This document shows, piece by piece, positions 10,430 through 21,885 of a stretch of DNA of 64,000 nucleotides (position 1 is the stretch's first letter; every line of letters starts with the position of its first letter). The notes below the pieces were generated by a model, which was not told the origin of the DNA, ran no database searches, and worked only from the letters and a program-made list of their open reading frames with translations. The stretch spans positions 10,403,807 to 10,467,806 of the forward strand of contig NC_037601.1 in assembly GCF_003073045.1 (NCBI RefSeq). The letters are read 5' to 3'. Source of the DNA: Pomacea canaliculata. Its lineage: Eukaryota; Mollusca; Gastropoda; Architaenioglossa; Ampullariidae. The translations under genes and the position numbers were made by a program.

Positions 10430-10760
10430 ACACTGCACACCCAGATTACATTAATCAAAATGCATGCAGGCTCGATTAAACGAAGCAGTTCATTAAAAGT
10501 GGAAGATGACATTTGCAAAAAACGTTTACGCTCTCGTGAATTTCCTTTATTTCCTGAATTTCCTGACTGACAAGACATGAATATGCCCCTGAGCGACTCC
10601 TTTGCGTTACCCACTACCTCACCCACATATTTTTTTTCTTTCTTCTTTTCTCTCTCCGCTACATTATGCAATATCACTATCGTAGCCGCAGTTGCTTTCA
10701 AAAGTATCTCGTCATCGATGTCGTCTGCTATGTAGAGGGCCGGTAGTCCGGCGTTGTTGT
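10430..10760 (-). pseudogene. Harbinger transposase N-terminal fragment
   Basis: The minus-strand frame gives DDEILLKATAATIVILHN, a Lys-rich stretch, then RKRFLQMSSSTFNELLRLIE. F-L-x-M-S-x-x-T-F-x-E-L-L is the conserved N-terminal segment of PIF/Harbinger transposases. The frame then runs into unrelated sequence and no catalytic motifs follow. It is a fragment of a Harbinger lineage different from the one at 4439-8504. Confidence 0.65.
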
Positions 10761-10909
10761 TAGTTTTGGCGGGACCAGCGGATGACTGTTTTTGGCGGGA
10801 TCTTCCGAGGCATGGCGAAAGATGATGCTCGGCAGTGATTGGCTAAGGTTAAAACTCCTAATGGGCCCGACAGTATCGGAGCATCGCAAAGTTTAACCCT
10901 TCCCGGAGG

Positions 10910-10917
10910 TATATAAG
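10910..10917 (+). promoter_or_regulatory. TATA-box-like sequence
   Basis: TATATAAG follows a CCCGGAGG stretch and precedes a purine-rich tract with ACGAAACG, a layout like a core promoter. No downstream gene is recognisable, so it may belong to a transposon remnant. Confidence 0.3.
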
Positions 10918-10975
10918 GGCAGAGCTGAGACGAAACGTAGGAAACAAGCGGCCCGGTTAGCGCCTGTCACCAATA

Positions 10976-11100
10976 CAGGTAGTCCTCGACTTACGACGGG
11001 GATCCGTTCTTAACGCGGCGTCGTAAACCGAATTTTGACGGATCATACAACATATATATATATGTATAGTAGTATACAGTACTATACTATAATAACAGTA
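10976..11100 (+). mobile_element. Mariner-type DNA transposon, left-end fragment
   Basis: TA followed by CAGGTAGTCCTCGACTTACG and then CGTCGTAAACCGAATTTTGA. This is a terminal repeat style common in pogo/Tigger-like elements, distinct from the neighbouring CAGTCGGACCTCG family. No matching right end was found, and the fragment dissolves into TATATA and AGTACTATAC repeats. Confidence 0.6.
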
Positions 11101-11243
11101 CAGTACTACAAACACAAATTACTAGCGTTTTAGTTAAACTGGAAGTTCGAAAGATGGATTTGAGCCTTATTGAGATAAGTCTAAACATTTTTAAAACGTT
11201 AATTTTACTGTAAACTTTACACCTCAAAATTCAGTTTAAACTA

Positions 11244-11703
11244 CAGTCGGACCTCGATAAGTCGAACTTAAAGGGACCCGAAAAAAATTTGACTTACGGA
11301 GTTTTCGAGTTAGGGAAAATGGCATAATAGGCGCAGGTTAATCAAGGACAAAGTTTTTCCGGCTTACCCTAGGCCTAACCACTTGCCATATCCGCGGCAC
11401 GTACCGCACGGGAAACCACACCGACACCAACACTATTCAGTGCTCGTCCTGATAAGAGACTGACAAAGATGAAAGGAAAATGGGGTAAAAGGGTCTTTCT
11501 TGAGACAATTTGGAACAGTTTGAGACATAGTTGCGTCTGGTTGGTGATGACTCAGACTTCGACTAACGGAGGTTGGAAGCCAAAAAATCTTCGAGTTAAG
11601 GAGATCTAAAAATACATTGGTCTTATGGAATTTGGCCGGGAACTAACAATTCGATCAAGGGAGGTTTTCGACTTAGGGAAGGTCGATTATCGAGGTCCGA
11701 CTG
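11244..11703. mobile_element. Mariner-type MITE with TA duplication
   Basis: Starts CAGTCGGACCTCGATAAGTC after TA (11242-11243) and ends CGAGGTCCGACTG before TA (11704-11705). The ends match the 170-bp copy at 10084, but the centre is longer (460 bp in total) and includes a second internal piece resembling the subterminal DNA. No coding capacity seen. Confidence 0.85.
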
Positions 11704-11705
11704 TA

Positions 11706-13540
11706 TAGATTTCGGCATAAGCTGATGTGAGTTCAGAACTGTTTCAAAGCTTACCTTAACACAAAAAGCTACAGGTTCTCTGTTCGTTTCGATCTCATGC
11801 TCACATATACAAATGCCTCACCCACCACCCCCTCACACACGCAAAGAAAACAGACCAACTAAATTTTTTTTACTATGCTTAAAGTATCAAATCTTGCTTT
11901 ATTTTGCGTTAACCACTCTCAACTGGTAAATCTGGCATAATGTCTTGCTCCTAGGCAGACGACACATCGTTGGACACCTACACAGATAAATCACGGACAT
12001 CCTTGTTACATTATATAACAGGTGCTTCTGACTACAATGTCATTTTGACTAGCTAAATATATAATGCACGAAAATGCTACTTGTTTAAATAAAGTGCAGT
12101 AACTGATGAAGACCTTAACTTGCCTAATTTGGTAATCCGCTGTTGCTGACATGATAACAACATGGATGTTGTTTGCATCTGCTCTCTCTGTTATATTCTG
12201 CACAAGTTTGTTTTGAAAATTTTACTACCAAAAGCCTTTATTTCTTATTTTGATTTTGGTAGGGCGGAAGGCTTCCTTCTTCATTCTAGCAGCTTCCTTC
12301 TGGATGTCATTGCTGGTTGTCATGCAATATAAAGAATTGATTTCGAGATCTACACACAATGGTGAAAAAAATCCTGTCTCGGTTTCTGTAAAATTTCCCT
12401 TTTCCAATAAATAAATCAGGAACCTTATCCCGCAGGACCAGTTCATTGCGTTTTGTGTGGCGCTCTACCCTAAGATGAGTCCGACCTTAGTAGCCATGCC
12501 AGAGCTCCCCAGCCTGCAAAAGAGGCGGTTAGAGCTAGGGTCCCGCAAGGAAAGAGAGGCGAACAAGGGGTTATGTATTCTGCGAGCCTAAAACGACTGA
12601 ATTTGAGATGGGGCATGAACTGCGAGGGGTGATGACGAACCCGTATGTTGGAATTTTACTCTGCAAGCCCGCTGCCACTCTCGTATTCACTGGTGAGTTG
12701 CAGCATGATCTTGTCGCACACACTCCCCCCCCCCCCCCCTGCTTCCCCATGTGCAACTGGTGCACAGGGTTAGACCCGTATTATCATTATTTCCCGTCAA
12801 AGCCTAGTTTGTATGCCGCATCCAACCCTTCACTCAGCAGATCATTGGAAAAACGCTGTACATTATTAGTAGTAGTAGTGTCGATTTTTATCTGTCGACT
12901 TGTGAGTATGCTACTATATTTTGACCCAAAATAATTCAAGGTTACAACTCACTGCAAGAGGCTTTAAAAAAGTTGTTCGCTCCCGGGACCTGCTTCCTCT
13001 ATCGACCCTCTTTTGCTGCCGTCACGCACGGTGATGGTTATATCAAAACGATACAAATTTTTGTTAAAATATCTCTTCTGTTATACCCGAAATCACGAAT
13101 TCAGAAACCCCTCCAAAGGTCAGTGGTGTCTAGTTTAATGTATCCTTTGAAACAGTGTTTATGAACATAAATCGTGAAAAGCTGACAGTGTACAGCTGTA
13201 CACTTTTATATAGTAATCACTAAGAATGGCTGACACGCCGTTACATTCTGTAAGATCAGAGTTGCTAGCCTGCATTATATTTTAACTATACAATCGCCGC
13301 ATGGTTCATTCTTGTAAAAGTTTGCTCAATCATTACGATGTCAGAAAAATAAATCATCATTATTATTTTGTTACCAACCCTTCGAAAATTCCTATACAAA
13401 ATCGTCAAAGTATTAAAAAGAATTTAAATTTAAAATAAAAAAATGTTGATTAATTATGTTTAGTAGTAGTAAAATTTAATTTTGTTAATCTCAACAGCGG
13501 CAATATGATTGTGATATAACCAAACAAATTTACTAACCTG
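11706..13540. other. No confident gene; poly-C tract
   Basis: A minus-strand frame at 12225-12446 ends KKEAFRPTKIKIRNKGFW, but I recognise no family and see no strong splice context. A plus-strand frame at 12608-12934 spans a run of about 16 C at 12725-12740 and is probably repeat-derived. Both are left unassigned. Confidence 0.35.
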
Positions 13541-13556
13541 GTAAGAATGCAGAAGT

Positions 13557-13928
13557 TCAGTGATTGGTGCCACTACGAGGAGGCACTTCAGAACCTGGGG
13601 TTGGGGGTGTTTTCCCTCGTGAAGGACCGCCAGGTGACAAGAGTGCAGTCAAATCCAGTTTCTTGCAGCCACACTTGTCAGCAACGGTAGTAATAGTGTT
13701 AAGAACAAGGAAAGTGAGTGAGTGAATATGTGCCTCGACAGGAAGTATGAGCTCGGCCAAAGTGCGGGTCTCATTATTCAAGTGACTAAGAAAGTTTTCT
13801 AGATCGGGCGGTAGTCGTGGCTGAGGACCGATGTTTGAATTAGGAACTCCAGACTTGCCCTGTGAAAAACACTGATGAGCAGTAATCGCTATCAAGAAGA
13901 CAAAGATGGGGATCTTAGCATGAGCCAT
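13557..13928 (-). CDS. Small predicted secreted protein
   Basis: A 123-codon intronless frame. The first 22 or so residues form a signal peptide: MAHAKIPIF followed by a hydrophobic core VFLIAITA and a likely cleavage after CFSQG. The mature part is short, with a central LPPDLENFLSHLNNETRTL (one Asn-Glu-Thr glycosylation motif), a hydrophobic helix, a CGCKK cluster and a Pro/Gly/Ser-rich tail. No family recognised. The ATG is in a purine-at-+4 context (GTCATGG). A possible donor lies just after the stop (CAG/GTTAGT), so the 3' untranslated part may be spliced. A similar secreted exon occurs at 20293-20552 on the same strand; relatedness is uncertain. Confidence 0.5.
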   Translation of the reverse strand: MAHAKIPIFVFLIAITAHQCFSQGKSGVPNSNIGPQPRLPPDLENFLSHLNNETRTLAELILPVEAHIHSLTFLVLNTITTVADKCGCKKLDLTALLSPGGPSRGKTPPTPGSEVPPRSGTNH

Positions 13929-14079
13929 GACAGCGAAGAGAGGGTACGTGTCTCTTCTTCCGGAAATCTTTTTTTCAGAAGAGTGCGCTAGACATACGTT
14001 AATAACGATCTATACCTGTGATGGCATTTCAGTCGACTAGCCCATTTTAAAAGATATTTGCCACATGTACAATGTGAGC

Positions 14080-14217
14080 TAATGACCTCATGCATACGTA
14101 GCATTTCATTTTATGTCAAGAGTGCAATAAAACGTGAATATTCTGTATTAATGATCTCATTAATACGTCGCATTTCATTTTATGTCAAGAGAGTAATAAA
14201 ATGTCAATATTCTCTAT
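14080..14217. repeat. 69-bp tandem duplication
   Basis: Two adjacent units (14080-14148 and 14149-14217) both read TAATGAxCTCAT, then ATACGTxGCATTTCATTTTA, then TGTCAAGAG and AATAAAA and end AATATTCT. They differ at roughly eight positions. They lie just upstream of the secreted-protein gene at 13928. Confidence 0.85.
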
Positions 14218-14304
14218 CTTAAAAATCTGTTTCATAGGTATTTATGCTTTGATCTTTATTCAGCTGTCTTTTATTAATACTATAAAAAAAGCGCAAGAAG
14301 AAAG

Positions 14305-15220
14305 TTATAAATTGTTACACTCGAACATAACAAGCAGAGCAAATAAACTTTTCATGTTTTCTGTGACGAGCCTAGTTGACAAGGACACTGTTGTAGCAAC
14401 CAGCGACTGAGTATATTGGTCTGCGGATAGTTTGTGGTCCGGAATATGCTTGTCAAAAGACAAGCTGTATTTGGTGTTTTTATTTAAATTATTGTTATCT
14501 TCAATATAGTGGCGTTCAAGAAATCGACCGTCCACTTTAAGTCGCTGAAGGTCTCCCATAGTTGAGAGCTCAACTGTCTTCTGGCAGACCAATTCTTGGA
14601 TTGAGCAGATATGAAGAATGTTGCCGATTTCTCGGATCCGCATTCACATTGGACGGTGTTTGTTTTTTAGCCTAAGATGGCCGTATGTGCAAAAAAGATG
14701 GTGGTTTGAAATGGTTTTGCAGTCTGGGTCATCTTCAGTGTGTGTTGTATTCTGTAAGTGCTGAAACCTGATTTCTGAAAAAAGCTTTGCTGCATTCCAG
14801 ACATTCACACTTCGCTGGGTCTAGTTCTAATAGGCAGATGTGAATTGTATTTATTAGACCTTGGTATTGTCGCAATCCTATGGGGTATAGATACCTGTGA
14901 TGAACGAAGACTCGTAGTGAAGACTTAACTACACTCTCGACTACGCCACCATGCACGCTGACATCATCTTGTGCGCGATACACTTCCACCAATTGCTAAT
15001 TAACTCTTATTGTCGACTCGATGGTGCCCCCAGCGCACTCTCCAATAAATAACAAAAAGCAATTTAGTGGAAACAAAGTACTTATTTAGTATAGAAAAAT
15101 GCCGAAAGCTTACGTAGCATACAAATGAAAGGAAAAAACGAACATATGAATGAACGAATTCCCTATCTTAGCTAGTTGTCAAGGGTGTCCCTTTAACCTG
15201 TCCCCTTACCACTATTCCCG
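14305..15220. other. Unassigned stretch
   Basis: Two minus-strand frames (14305-14643 and 14735-14992) have no family resemblance I trust; the second ends in a C-x-x-C segment that only loosely resembles a zinc finger. Nothing else stands out. Confidence 0.3.
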
Positions 15221-15365
15221 GTACAGTCGAATCTCGCTACTATGCCACCCCGCTACTAGGCCACTCTCGGTATTATGCCACTTTTGCTCGGTCCCGACTA
15301 TAAATTCAATGCAAAATAAATTTACTGTGCCACCTCCTACTCTCGCTACTATGCCACTATTGTAA

Positions 15366-15880
15366 AGGCACGAGTTGTGAAATTCCGCGAGCGCGTCGCA
15401 TCTGGCGGGTCTTTCACGATGGAGGAGATTGCGGAGGAGATGCTGTGCAGTGAGGAAAGCGAAGATGACGAGATCGAGGAGGAAATTGTTCCATTCGAGG
15501 AAGCCCAGCGAGCTTGGAGCACCGTTCTTACAACAGAGAAGCGGGAAGCCCGGTGTGATGCCAGCGTGCGATCGACCAGACCAGTGGTTCTCAAAGTGTG
15601 GTCCGCAGGCATAAGTCAGGTGGTCCGCGGCTGACAGTCGTCATATGTCAGCAAAGTGATGTTTAAAGTGATGCATTCCTCGCATTAACATTTTAATTAC
15701 AAAGAACGAGCTTGGTGGCCCGCCATAATTTTTACTTAAGTAAAGTGGTCCGCGGTCCGAAATACTTTGAGAACCACTGGACTAGACAACGAGATGTATA
15801 TTACGAGATCCGCCGAAAAGAACGTGCGCCAGCCGACGATTCTTGAGAGCTTTAAACTGACGGGTAACTTGAACAAATAA
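15366..15880 (+). pseudogene. pogo-type transposase C-terminus, interrupted
   Basis: Before the insertion the frame reads RVVKFRERVASGGSFTMEEI, an acidic stretch (SEESEDDEIEEE) and IVPFEEAQRAWSTVL, then stops making sense at the hAT MITE (15582-15779). It resumes on the far side with NEMYITRSAEKNVRQPTILE and ends at TAA 15878-15880. The acidic C-terminus with VPFxxAxxAW and QPTIL is typical of CENP-B/pogo/Tigger transposases. The catalytic DDE core is missing, removed by internal deletion next to the left terminal repeat. Confidence 0.75.
15582..15779. mobile_element. hAT MITE with 8-bp target duplication
   Basis: Ends CAGTGGTTCTCAAAGT and TTTGAGAACCACTG. The flanks are GACCAGAC (15574-15581) and GACTAGAC (15780-15787), an 8-bp duplication with one change. 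Internal text includes GTGGTCCGCGG and GGTGGCCCGCCATAATTTTT. A partial copy of the same family lies at 39728-39832. The 198-bp element has no coding capacity. Confidence 0.92.
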
Positions 15881-16633
15881 AGCCGTTTTTATGAACCCTC
15901 GCTACTATGCCATTTTTGCTCGGTCCCGGTAGGTGGCATAGTAGCGAAATTTGACTTTATCTAGTGAGTCATAAGTCCTATATTTGACTATGCATACATC
16001 CTACAGTACACACGTTCACATACAATATTCGCTCGCTCTACACCTCGCACATGCACACACTATGTCTCCCTTGTCTGTGTGAAACGTGTTGTGCACGGAA
16101 CTGACGAGCGCTCACGCCTACCGTTCCTTTCACCAGTGTGCACTCCTTTTCCGTGTCCTGTCATCATTGATGACGCGGTAGTTTTCCCCGACGCTACACT
16201 TCTTTCGTTGAGAGGTCAGTTAGCAGCCGTTCCTTTTCCCTAGCTGTACCGCTATGTGACCTTCCACGCGCGGGTCCGTTTGACCGCGTATCTGCTCAAA
16301 TTAAGGGGTGGGGAGATGTGGCACCCACACTATCCTCTATTACGGAGAATTATGTATGCATACGACCTTCACCAGAAAGCACGTGAGGCCACTTCCGGTT
16401 TTGCTGTTTGCTGTTACTCTTTCGTGACAGGTATATGAAATGGTTTTTGGTCACACTGCTTTATCATCTTTGAGAGGTTTTGTGGTCATCCCTAATAGCT
16501 TTTTAGCGTCTAGTATTCTGGGCTGATTGCCAGAGATGGAAAATATGCTGTAAATTTTGTAAAAAAAATGGAGCAATTTTCACGGCTCCCAGAATGATTT
16601 TTAAGAGTATTAGAGAGACATATTTTTATTATA

Positions 16634-17338
16634 CAGTGATATCTCGGTTCTCGAACGCCTTGACTTTCGACCAAATCGGTATTCGACCAGGAAATTCGAG
16701 AAAATTTTGTCTTGGAATCCGAACAAATATTTGGAACTCGAACATCCGAACGTCCGAGATGAGCCGAGTTGAGCCGAATGGCGTTCATTCGGCCCAGCGC
16801 GCCTTGCTTGCGTCATCAGTGTGAGTGCAGAGAGAGAGAGAGTCACGTTTTTGTGGAGAGAGTCACGCTTTGTGTGTACTGTACTGTATTGCAAATTACT
16901 GTACTGTACACTGAATTTAACCCTTAGACATGGGTCCAAAGAAAGCCAGAAGGGGTAATGCAGACAAAGTAAGCGGAAAGCTGTGAGAACAACTATTGAG
17001 CTGAAGAAAGAAATCATTGCCAAATATGAACAGGGCACAGGTGTTTCGGATCTGTCTGCTGAGTATGGCATGCCAAAATCAACCATCTCTGCTTTCCTTA
17101 AGAATAAAGCTGTTATAAAGGCTGTCAGTGTTGCCAAAGGTGTAACACTAATAACTAAGCAAAGGCCTCAGATAATGGAGGAAATGGAGAAACTGCTCCT
17201 TATTTTCATTACACTTTTATTTCTTATTTCTTGTTGAGACTCGTGTTTTTCTACATATTATATACAAATTAGGCCAGTAAATAGGCATTTTCTGGAGCTT
17301 GGAACGAATTAATCCAGTTTCCATTATTTCCTATTCAA
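16634..17338 (+). mobile_element. Tigger/pogo transposon, internally deleted
   Basis: The left end is CAGTGATATCTCGGTTCTCG after TA. The right part carries GGAACGAATTAATCCAGTTT and CCATTATTTCCTATT, the inner right-end signature of Tigger-type elements, but the extreme right terminus is missing. It contains the beginning of a transposase gene and lacks the catalytic centre. Confidence 0.8.
16930..17237 (+). pseudogene. Tigger/pogo transposase N-terminus
   Basis: Starts MGPKKARRGNADKV, then after one frame change gives TTIELKKEIIAKYEQG, VSDLSAEYGMPKSTISAFL and KNKAVIK. This is the CENP-B-type helix-turn-helix that binds transposon ends in the pogo family. The reading continues to MEEMEKLL and then jumps into 3' sequence, which shows that the middle of the gene was deleted. 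Confidence 0.82.
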
Positions 17339-20170
17339 GAAGTTAAAGAAACATGTTGCAGTTTCAGTAGCATGAGACGTCCGTCATTCCAGACATTGTC
17401 AAAATCGTGGTGCAGGTTAAAGGCTGGAATGCACCTTTTCTAGTGTTAGAAGGACTGACTGGTCTAAGTGTTGCGATGTTTCCGATAAATGGATTGGGTT
17501 TAGCAAAAAGTGATCCTGATGAGGTGCAACAGAAGTCTTCTGTTAATGATCGTTATAGTAGATGAGCCTGTGACAAAAGTAGTTCGACCCATTAAGTGAG
17601 TCGTAAAATTAATTTAATAGTCTTGTTAATTTTGGCTGTTTGTTGAAAGTGTGCGTCAATAAATGTAGTTAAAAAAATAACTGCTCATCTGGTTCTTGTG
17701 CATGTAAAAAGTCAACACGTTACAGAGTGGCAGTGAAACTGACCATTGGACAAATTCTTTCAGTTTCAGGAAAAATGTTTATATTTTTGTAAATCTGTTC
17801 GTGTTTCCGATATTCTTAGCAGATATTTAATAAAATTAGCGTTCGGAAAACCATTTTTTCACACACGACTTCCGTCGTCTGCTAGACAAAAGTGATTATC
17901 TCGGTGATCAAAGTTTCCTCTTTGGGGACAAAGTACGATTACGACCGTAAGTATAAATTCAGGTTAAGAAGATGGCGGACGAGGACCGTTGCTTTCTCGC
18001 TCACTTGGCCATTTTTAGAGCAACTGCTTTTCTTATAAATATGACGTCTTTTTCTGCTTCAAGTGACGTGGAACAAACGACGCACACAAGACGTCAGACA
18101 CAAGACACCATTCGTATACGAAACAATATAGCGACCTCGTTGGAAGAAATCTGGGTGGATTTCATTTTTAGCAAGGGAGAGTGTAATGAGTTGTGGTAGG
18201 TGGTGTATTCTGGGGTTGGTTTGCTGTTAAAGCTGGGAGTGTAACTGTTTCCTGCTTCCTGACATCTTTTCTTCTTTAAGGCAGAACTTTGATGATGCTT
18301 TCTGTCTCAAGACTTCGGCAGGAAGATTTGCAGCCAAGAGGATTCCCTCCTCTTCCAGCAATGTAGATCCATGAAAAGAAAGTGTCCTCATTTAAGATTT
18401 TTGACCAGGCGCCGCAGTCGGCGTTACTTTAGTCAAGGTTCATTGTCGAGGAGAAAAACAGAAAAAATAAGGAAACTGAAGGAGGAAAGAAAAGGGCTTG
18501 AAAGGATGGGAAGAAAAAAGTTAGAAAAAGAAAGATCTCATTGTGTTTATTCCAAGTCGCATATGACTGAGCTTATAAATGACTGCTTTTTTATGTAGAA
18601 CTTGGAAGAACCATTCAGTACCTCTCAAGCATGAAGCGAATCATGCAAGAACATTTTTCTTGAAGGCTGTTGAAGGCTCTTCTTTCCACGTAGACTTATA
18701 TTTGGTTACTGCGCACTTTTTCTTTTTCCCCCTCTGTGAACGCTATATATGTATTAGCAATAAAATAAAAATCCCTTTAAAAGACTGACAAAGAAACTAG
18801 AAGTTCAAATTTGCTTTCCATTTTCATCAAACAAGAGGAAAGAGAACATGTATTTTCTTCTTGCAAATGTGTTTAATTTTATAGTGTACACATAGATTAT
18901 TAGCATGCCAAGCGAAAGAAATATCAACTCATAAGACGTTCTTCTGTTTATAAAGATTCTGTGCTCAACGGACGTCACAGTCACTTCCGGTTATTGAGTT
19001 GAACGGCTGGCAATGGGAGCACCAACATCACAGCCACATTTTTTTAATGCTCGCTTCGTGGCGTCTTGAAAAGCATTACTGAAAAATTATTTTTAGGAAT
19101 GTACTCTCACCCTCGTATTTTATACCTCAACAGAGAACTGTTAAAGAGATCAGTAATATTTATTTTACATTATTCTGTATCTCGTATTGCACATAAACGA
19201 ATTTGGCATTTTTAATGAATTTTATAAGCCACGTTAAGCAGCTAATTATCACTCACAAAAATTAAAAAACAGTGGCACTGTTAATAAAACAAGAAACTGA
19301 AAAGGCGAAGGAAAGCAAAGTGAAAGCTTAGCAACTACTAAACCACTAATTCTTCTTGCCGAAGTAACTATTTCACAGCAGAAACAAAGCAGTGTTAGGG
19401 TTAGACCATGAAAGATGAAGTGTAAAAAATATGATACAGACAGAATTCTCTTAATGCTAGGAGGAGGATGCTTTTTCTCTATCTTTTTTGCGTGCGCGTG
19501 TGTGTGTGGAGGAGGGGGGATAGGGGCTTACAGTAAAAAACTGTAATAAAAGTATTATTTCCTTGCTGCTTTTCTATATTTAAACATCCTTTTTGTTTTA
19601 TATATTGTGATTTGGCAAACATATCAGGATAAAATTAAAAGCAGTTGACATCGCTCTGCACATTTTTATGTTTCCTCTGCAATAAGTACGACAGCTTTTA
19701 ATAGTGCAAATGTTTACATCACAATTGTAAGGCTCTCTACACCTGCTTTTATTTGAATGCCAGCGATGTAACTATAACATTTTGGGATCTATCCAACTGA
19801 ACTCGGGTCATCTATCTGAAGTCCTCACTCAAAATGTCAACCGCAGTACCCATCAGGAAAGATTACTTTTCTAACTTTTCTCCTCCTTGTCTATTTTAAT
19901 TTTGTCTTTATCAGAATTGAGTCGTTGTGATAACCTGATACTCGTCCATTTATTTACGTTCGTATGTCTCGGTAAAGATAATTCTTAGTGGTTAGCAGTC
20001 AGATTGCCGGTGAGTATGAACTGCGCATTCGCTAAGTATTTGATAAAATATCGTTTTCACACTAAACTGAAATACAGCTAGTTTTCAACAAGTACCGATT
20101 TTAAGTTTTAATAAAAGATATTTAGGTTAAGACAAAAATGACGACGACGGAATTTTTCCTTTTTTTTTTT
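17339..20170. other. Unassigned stretch with one possible exon
   Basis: A 75-codon plus-strand frame at 17972-18199 starts MADEDRCFLAHLAIFRATAF in a good initiation context (AAGATGG) but matches no family I know. A T-rich acceptor-like site precedes 18283. TG repeats and G-runs occur near 19495-19520. The rest shows no gene. Confidence 0.3.
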
Positions 20171-20292
20171 TTTAAGCATTTGGTATACTGTCTTTTCGAT
20201 AGACGTTTCTTGGATTAGCATGCGTCGTGCACGAGATAATTAGGAGCTTTAATAGCGAGCAAGACCAAGAGACTGCACACTTGAGTACATAC

Positions 20293-20552
20293 CTGAAGCG
20301 ATAGTATAGGTTTTCTAAGTTGCTGAAGAGAAAATCGTCAAATTTCTGTAAAAGGTCTCTTGACTCAGAATCCAGTGGTCTTAGCACTCTCTCTGTGTTC
20401 GAGATAGGAGGATTGGAATTACTATGCTTCGTGTTCGTTCCATCAGGATCGTCTACTTTAACCGACCTGACCGCCTCGGATGTTGGCCGATATTCATCAG
20501 CATTCACTCCAAACATTGTAGCTATTATCAAAGTGATTATAAGTACAGCCAT
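20293..20552 (-). CDS. First coding exon of a predicted secreted protein
   Basis: Reading from ATG at 20552, the first 18 or so residues (MAVLIITLIIATMFGVNA) form a signal peptide. The mature region is polar: DEYRPTSEAVRSVKVDDPDG, an Asn/Ser/Pro stretch, then DSESRDLLQKFDDFLFSNLE and LYYRF. A strong donor (CAG/GTATGT at 20292) ends the exon after 86 codons plus two bases. Without splicing the frame runs only to 20172. No downstream exon was identified. No family recognised; the Leu/Phe-rich helix after an Arg-Pro-Leu recalls the protein at 13557-13928, which may be a distant paralogue. Confidence 0.5.
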
Positions 20553-20609
20553 CCTTCCTCCTGTTCAACAGAATAATGTTCATATGTATTATTTTAACAT
20601 TAATTAGAT

Positions 20610-21880
20610 TACATTTAGAGTTCTTTTTTAACTTCCTATTAACAGTTAATCAAACAAGTTTTAGATGATATAGAATATCGCACTGACCTTCTGTTATCCA
20701 AATGTACTGCAATGCGATGTCAGTAAATGTTGCAAGTGAATGAAATAAACTTTCATGAAAGAGATGGTTATAAACAATGGGAGGAATTTTATTAGACAGT
20801 TTAGTACAGGTTGGACTGCCGATCTCTGTGCTGCAAGGTATAAAATAACAAATTTTATCCATTTTAGATTACAGAAGTCTGGCGCTGTAAAAAGTAGTAA
20901 AATAAATTAGAAGAGCTGTATCCATTGCTCTAGTATGCCACTTGGTTGCTATGGAGATATGTGCCATTTGCGTTTCAGTGCACCTTATAAATTTTTATGG
21001 GTTTGTCATTAAAAGTGTGGACAATAAAGTATTCAGCGAGTAAGAAAATCGCTGTGCATCAGATGCTACAGATTTTTGTGCTATTATTTTCAAACGTTTA
21101 TTGCTTATTTCATAGTTCTTGTTATGTTAAGGCTAAGTTTTATTTTCCAATACCTCACCCCTACCCTCTGGTGGGAATGAATTAAAGGTTTGGAGACATC
21201 AGTGTCTATGAGATAGAGCACTTCATTTGAAACGAGGTAAGAGAATTAGAGTTGCGCTAGTTAAAAATTTGGGATATAAAGCGTATTTAGAAAAAAATGT
21301 GCTGTTGGGTCCTTACAACAGATATCCGCTTAACATTTTAAACTTCTTTGTGTTTACAGGGCTGGCTGCCATGCCGTAATATAGCCTCAGTTGCTGGCAC
21401 GACGTAAAACACCAATCCCCCCCCCCTCTTTGTGTTTAATGAATGCGCGCTGCACCACAGTCAACGCCAGTGCACATATGGAAGTCAACAGTAGCATCAT
21501 CATCCAAGAAAACTGCTTGAACTTTTCTTATTTACAGGGGAATAATACCCTACACCGTGCATACTGGACAGCCTTTAACTGAAAACATCACAATAACTTC
21601 CACCATACTTCTTAGATTGACTTTAAATATGGATTACTTCTAGGACAAAACGTTTGAATACAAAAGTCACGGAACGGGTGGCTTAACAACACACTCGCAC
21701 CAGACAATTGCGTGTTCTTTCAACACACAGCTGAACGATTGCCCGAGGCTGCCCAAATCATGTTTATTTCGTTGTCGAGTGGCACAGAACTTTACAGACT
21801 ATAACACAAATACGCAGTAATAACAACTCGCCTCAACGCTGATTTATTTTTCGCGAAGGTCGCAATGTTGGGAAAAACTT
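20610..21880. other. No recognisable gene
   Basis: AT-rich DNA with short unrelated frames on both strands. A C-run lies near 21418-21426. No splice-supported exon or transposon end found. Confidence 0.35.
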
Positions 21881-21885
21881 CGGAA

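Larger units (their letters stand above)
15224..15957 (+). mobile_element. pogo/Tigger-type transposon split by a hAT MITE
   Basis: Starts CAGTCGAATCTCGCTACTAT after TA (15222-15223) and ends GTAGCGAAATTTGACTT before TA (15958-15959). Terminal units of the type CTCGCTACTATGCCAC and CTCGGTCCCG recur at both ends. Without the 206 bp added by the hAT insertion the element is 528 bp long. It keeps only the 3' end of its transposase gene, so it is internally deleted and nonautonomous. Confidence 0.85.

Noticed and set aside
12608-12934. 108-codon plus-strand frame across the poly-C tract
   Set aside because: Composition and the homopolymer point to repeat DNA; no start context, splice sites or family resemblance.
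14735-14992. Minus-strand frame ending CECLECSKAFFRNQVSALTE, resembling a C2H2 zinc finger
   Set aside because: The first zinc-binding histidine is missing and no other finger is nearby; one partial match is not enough.
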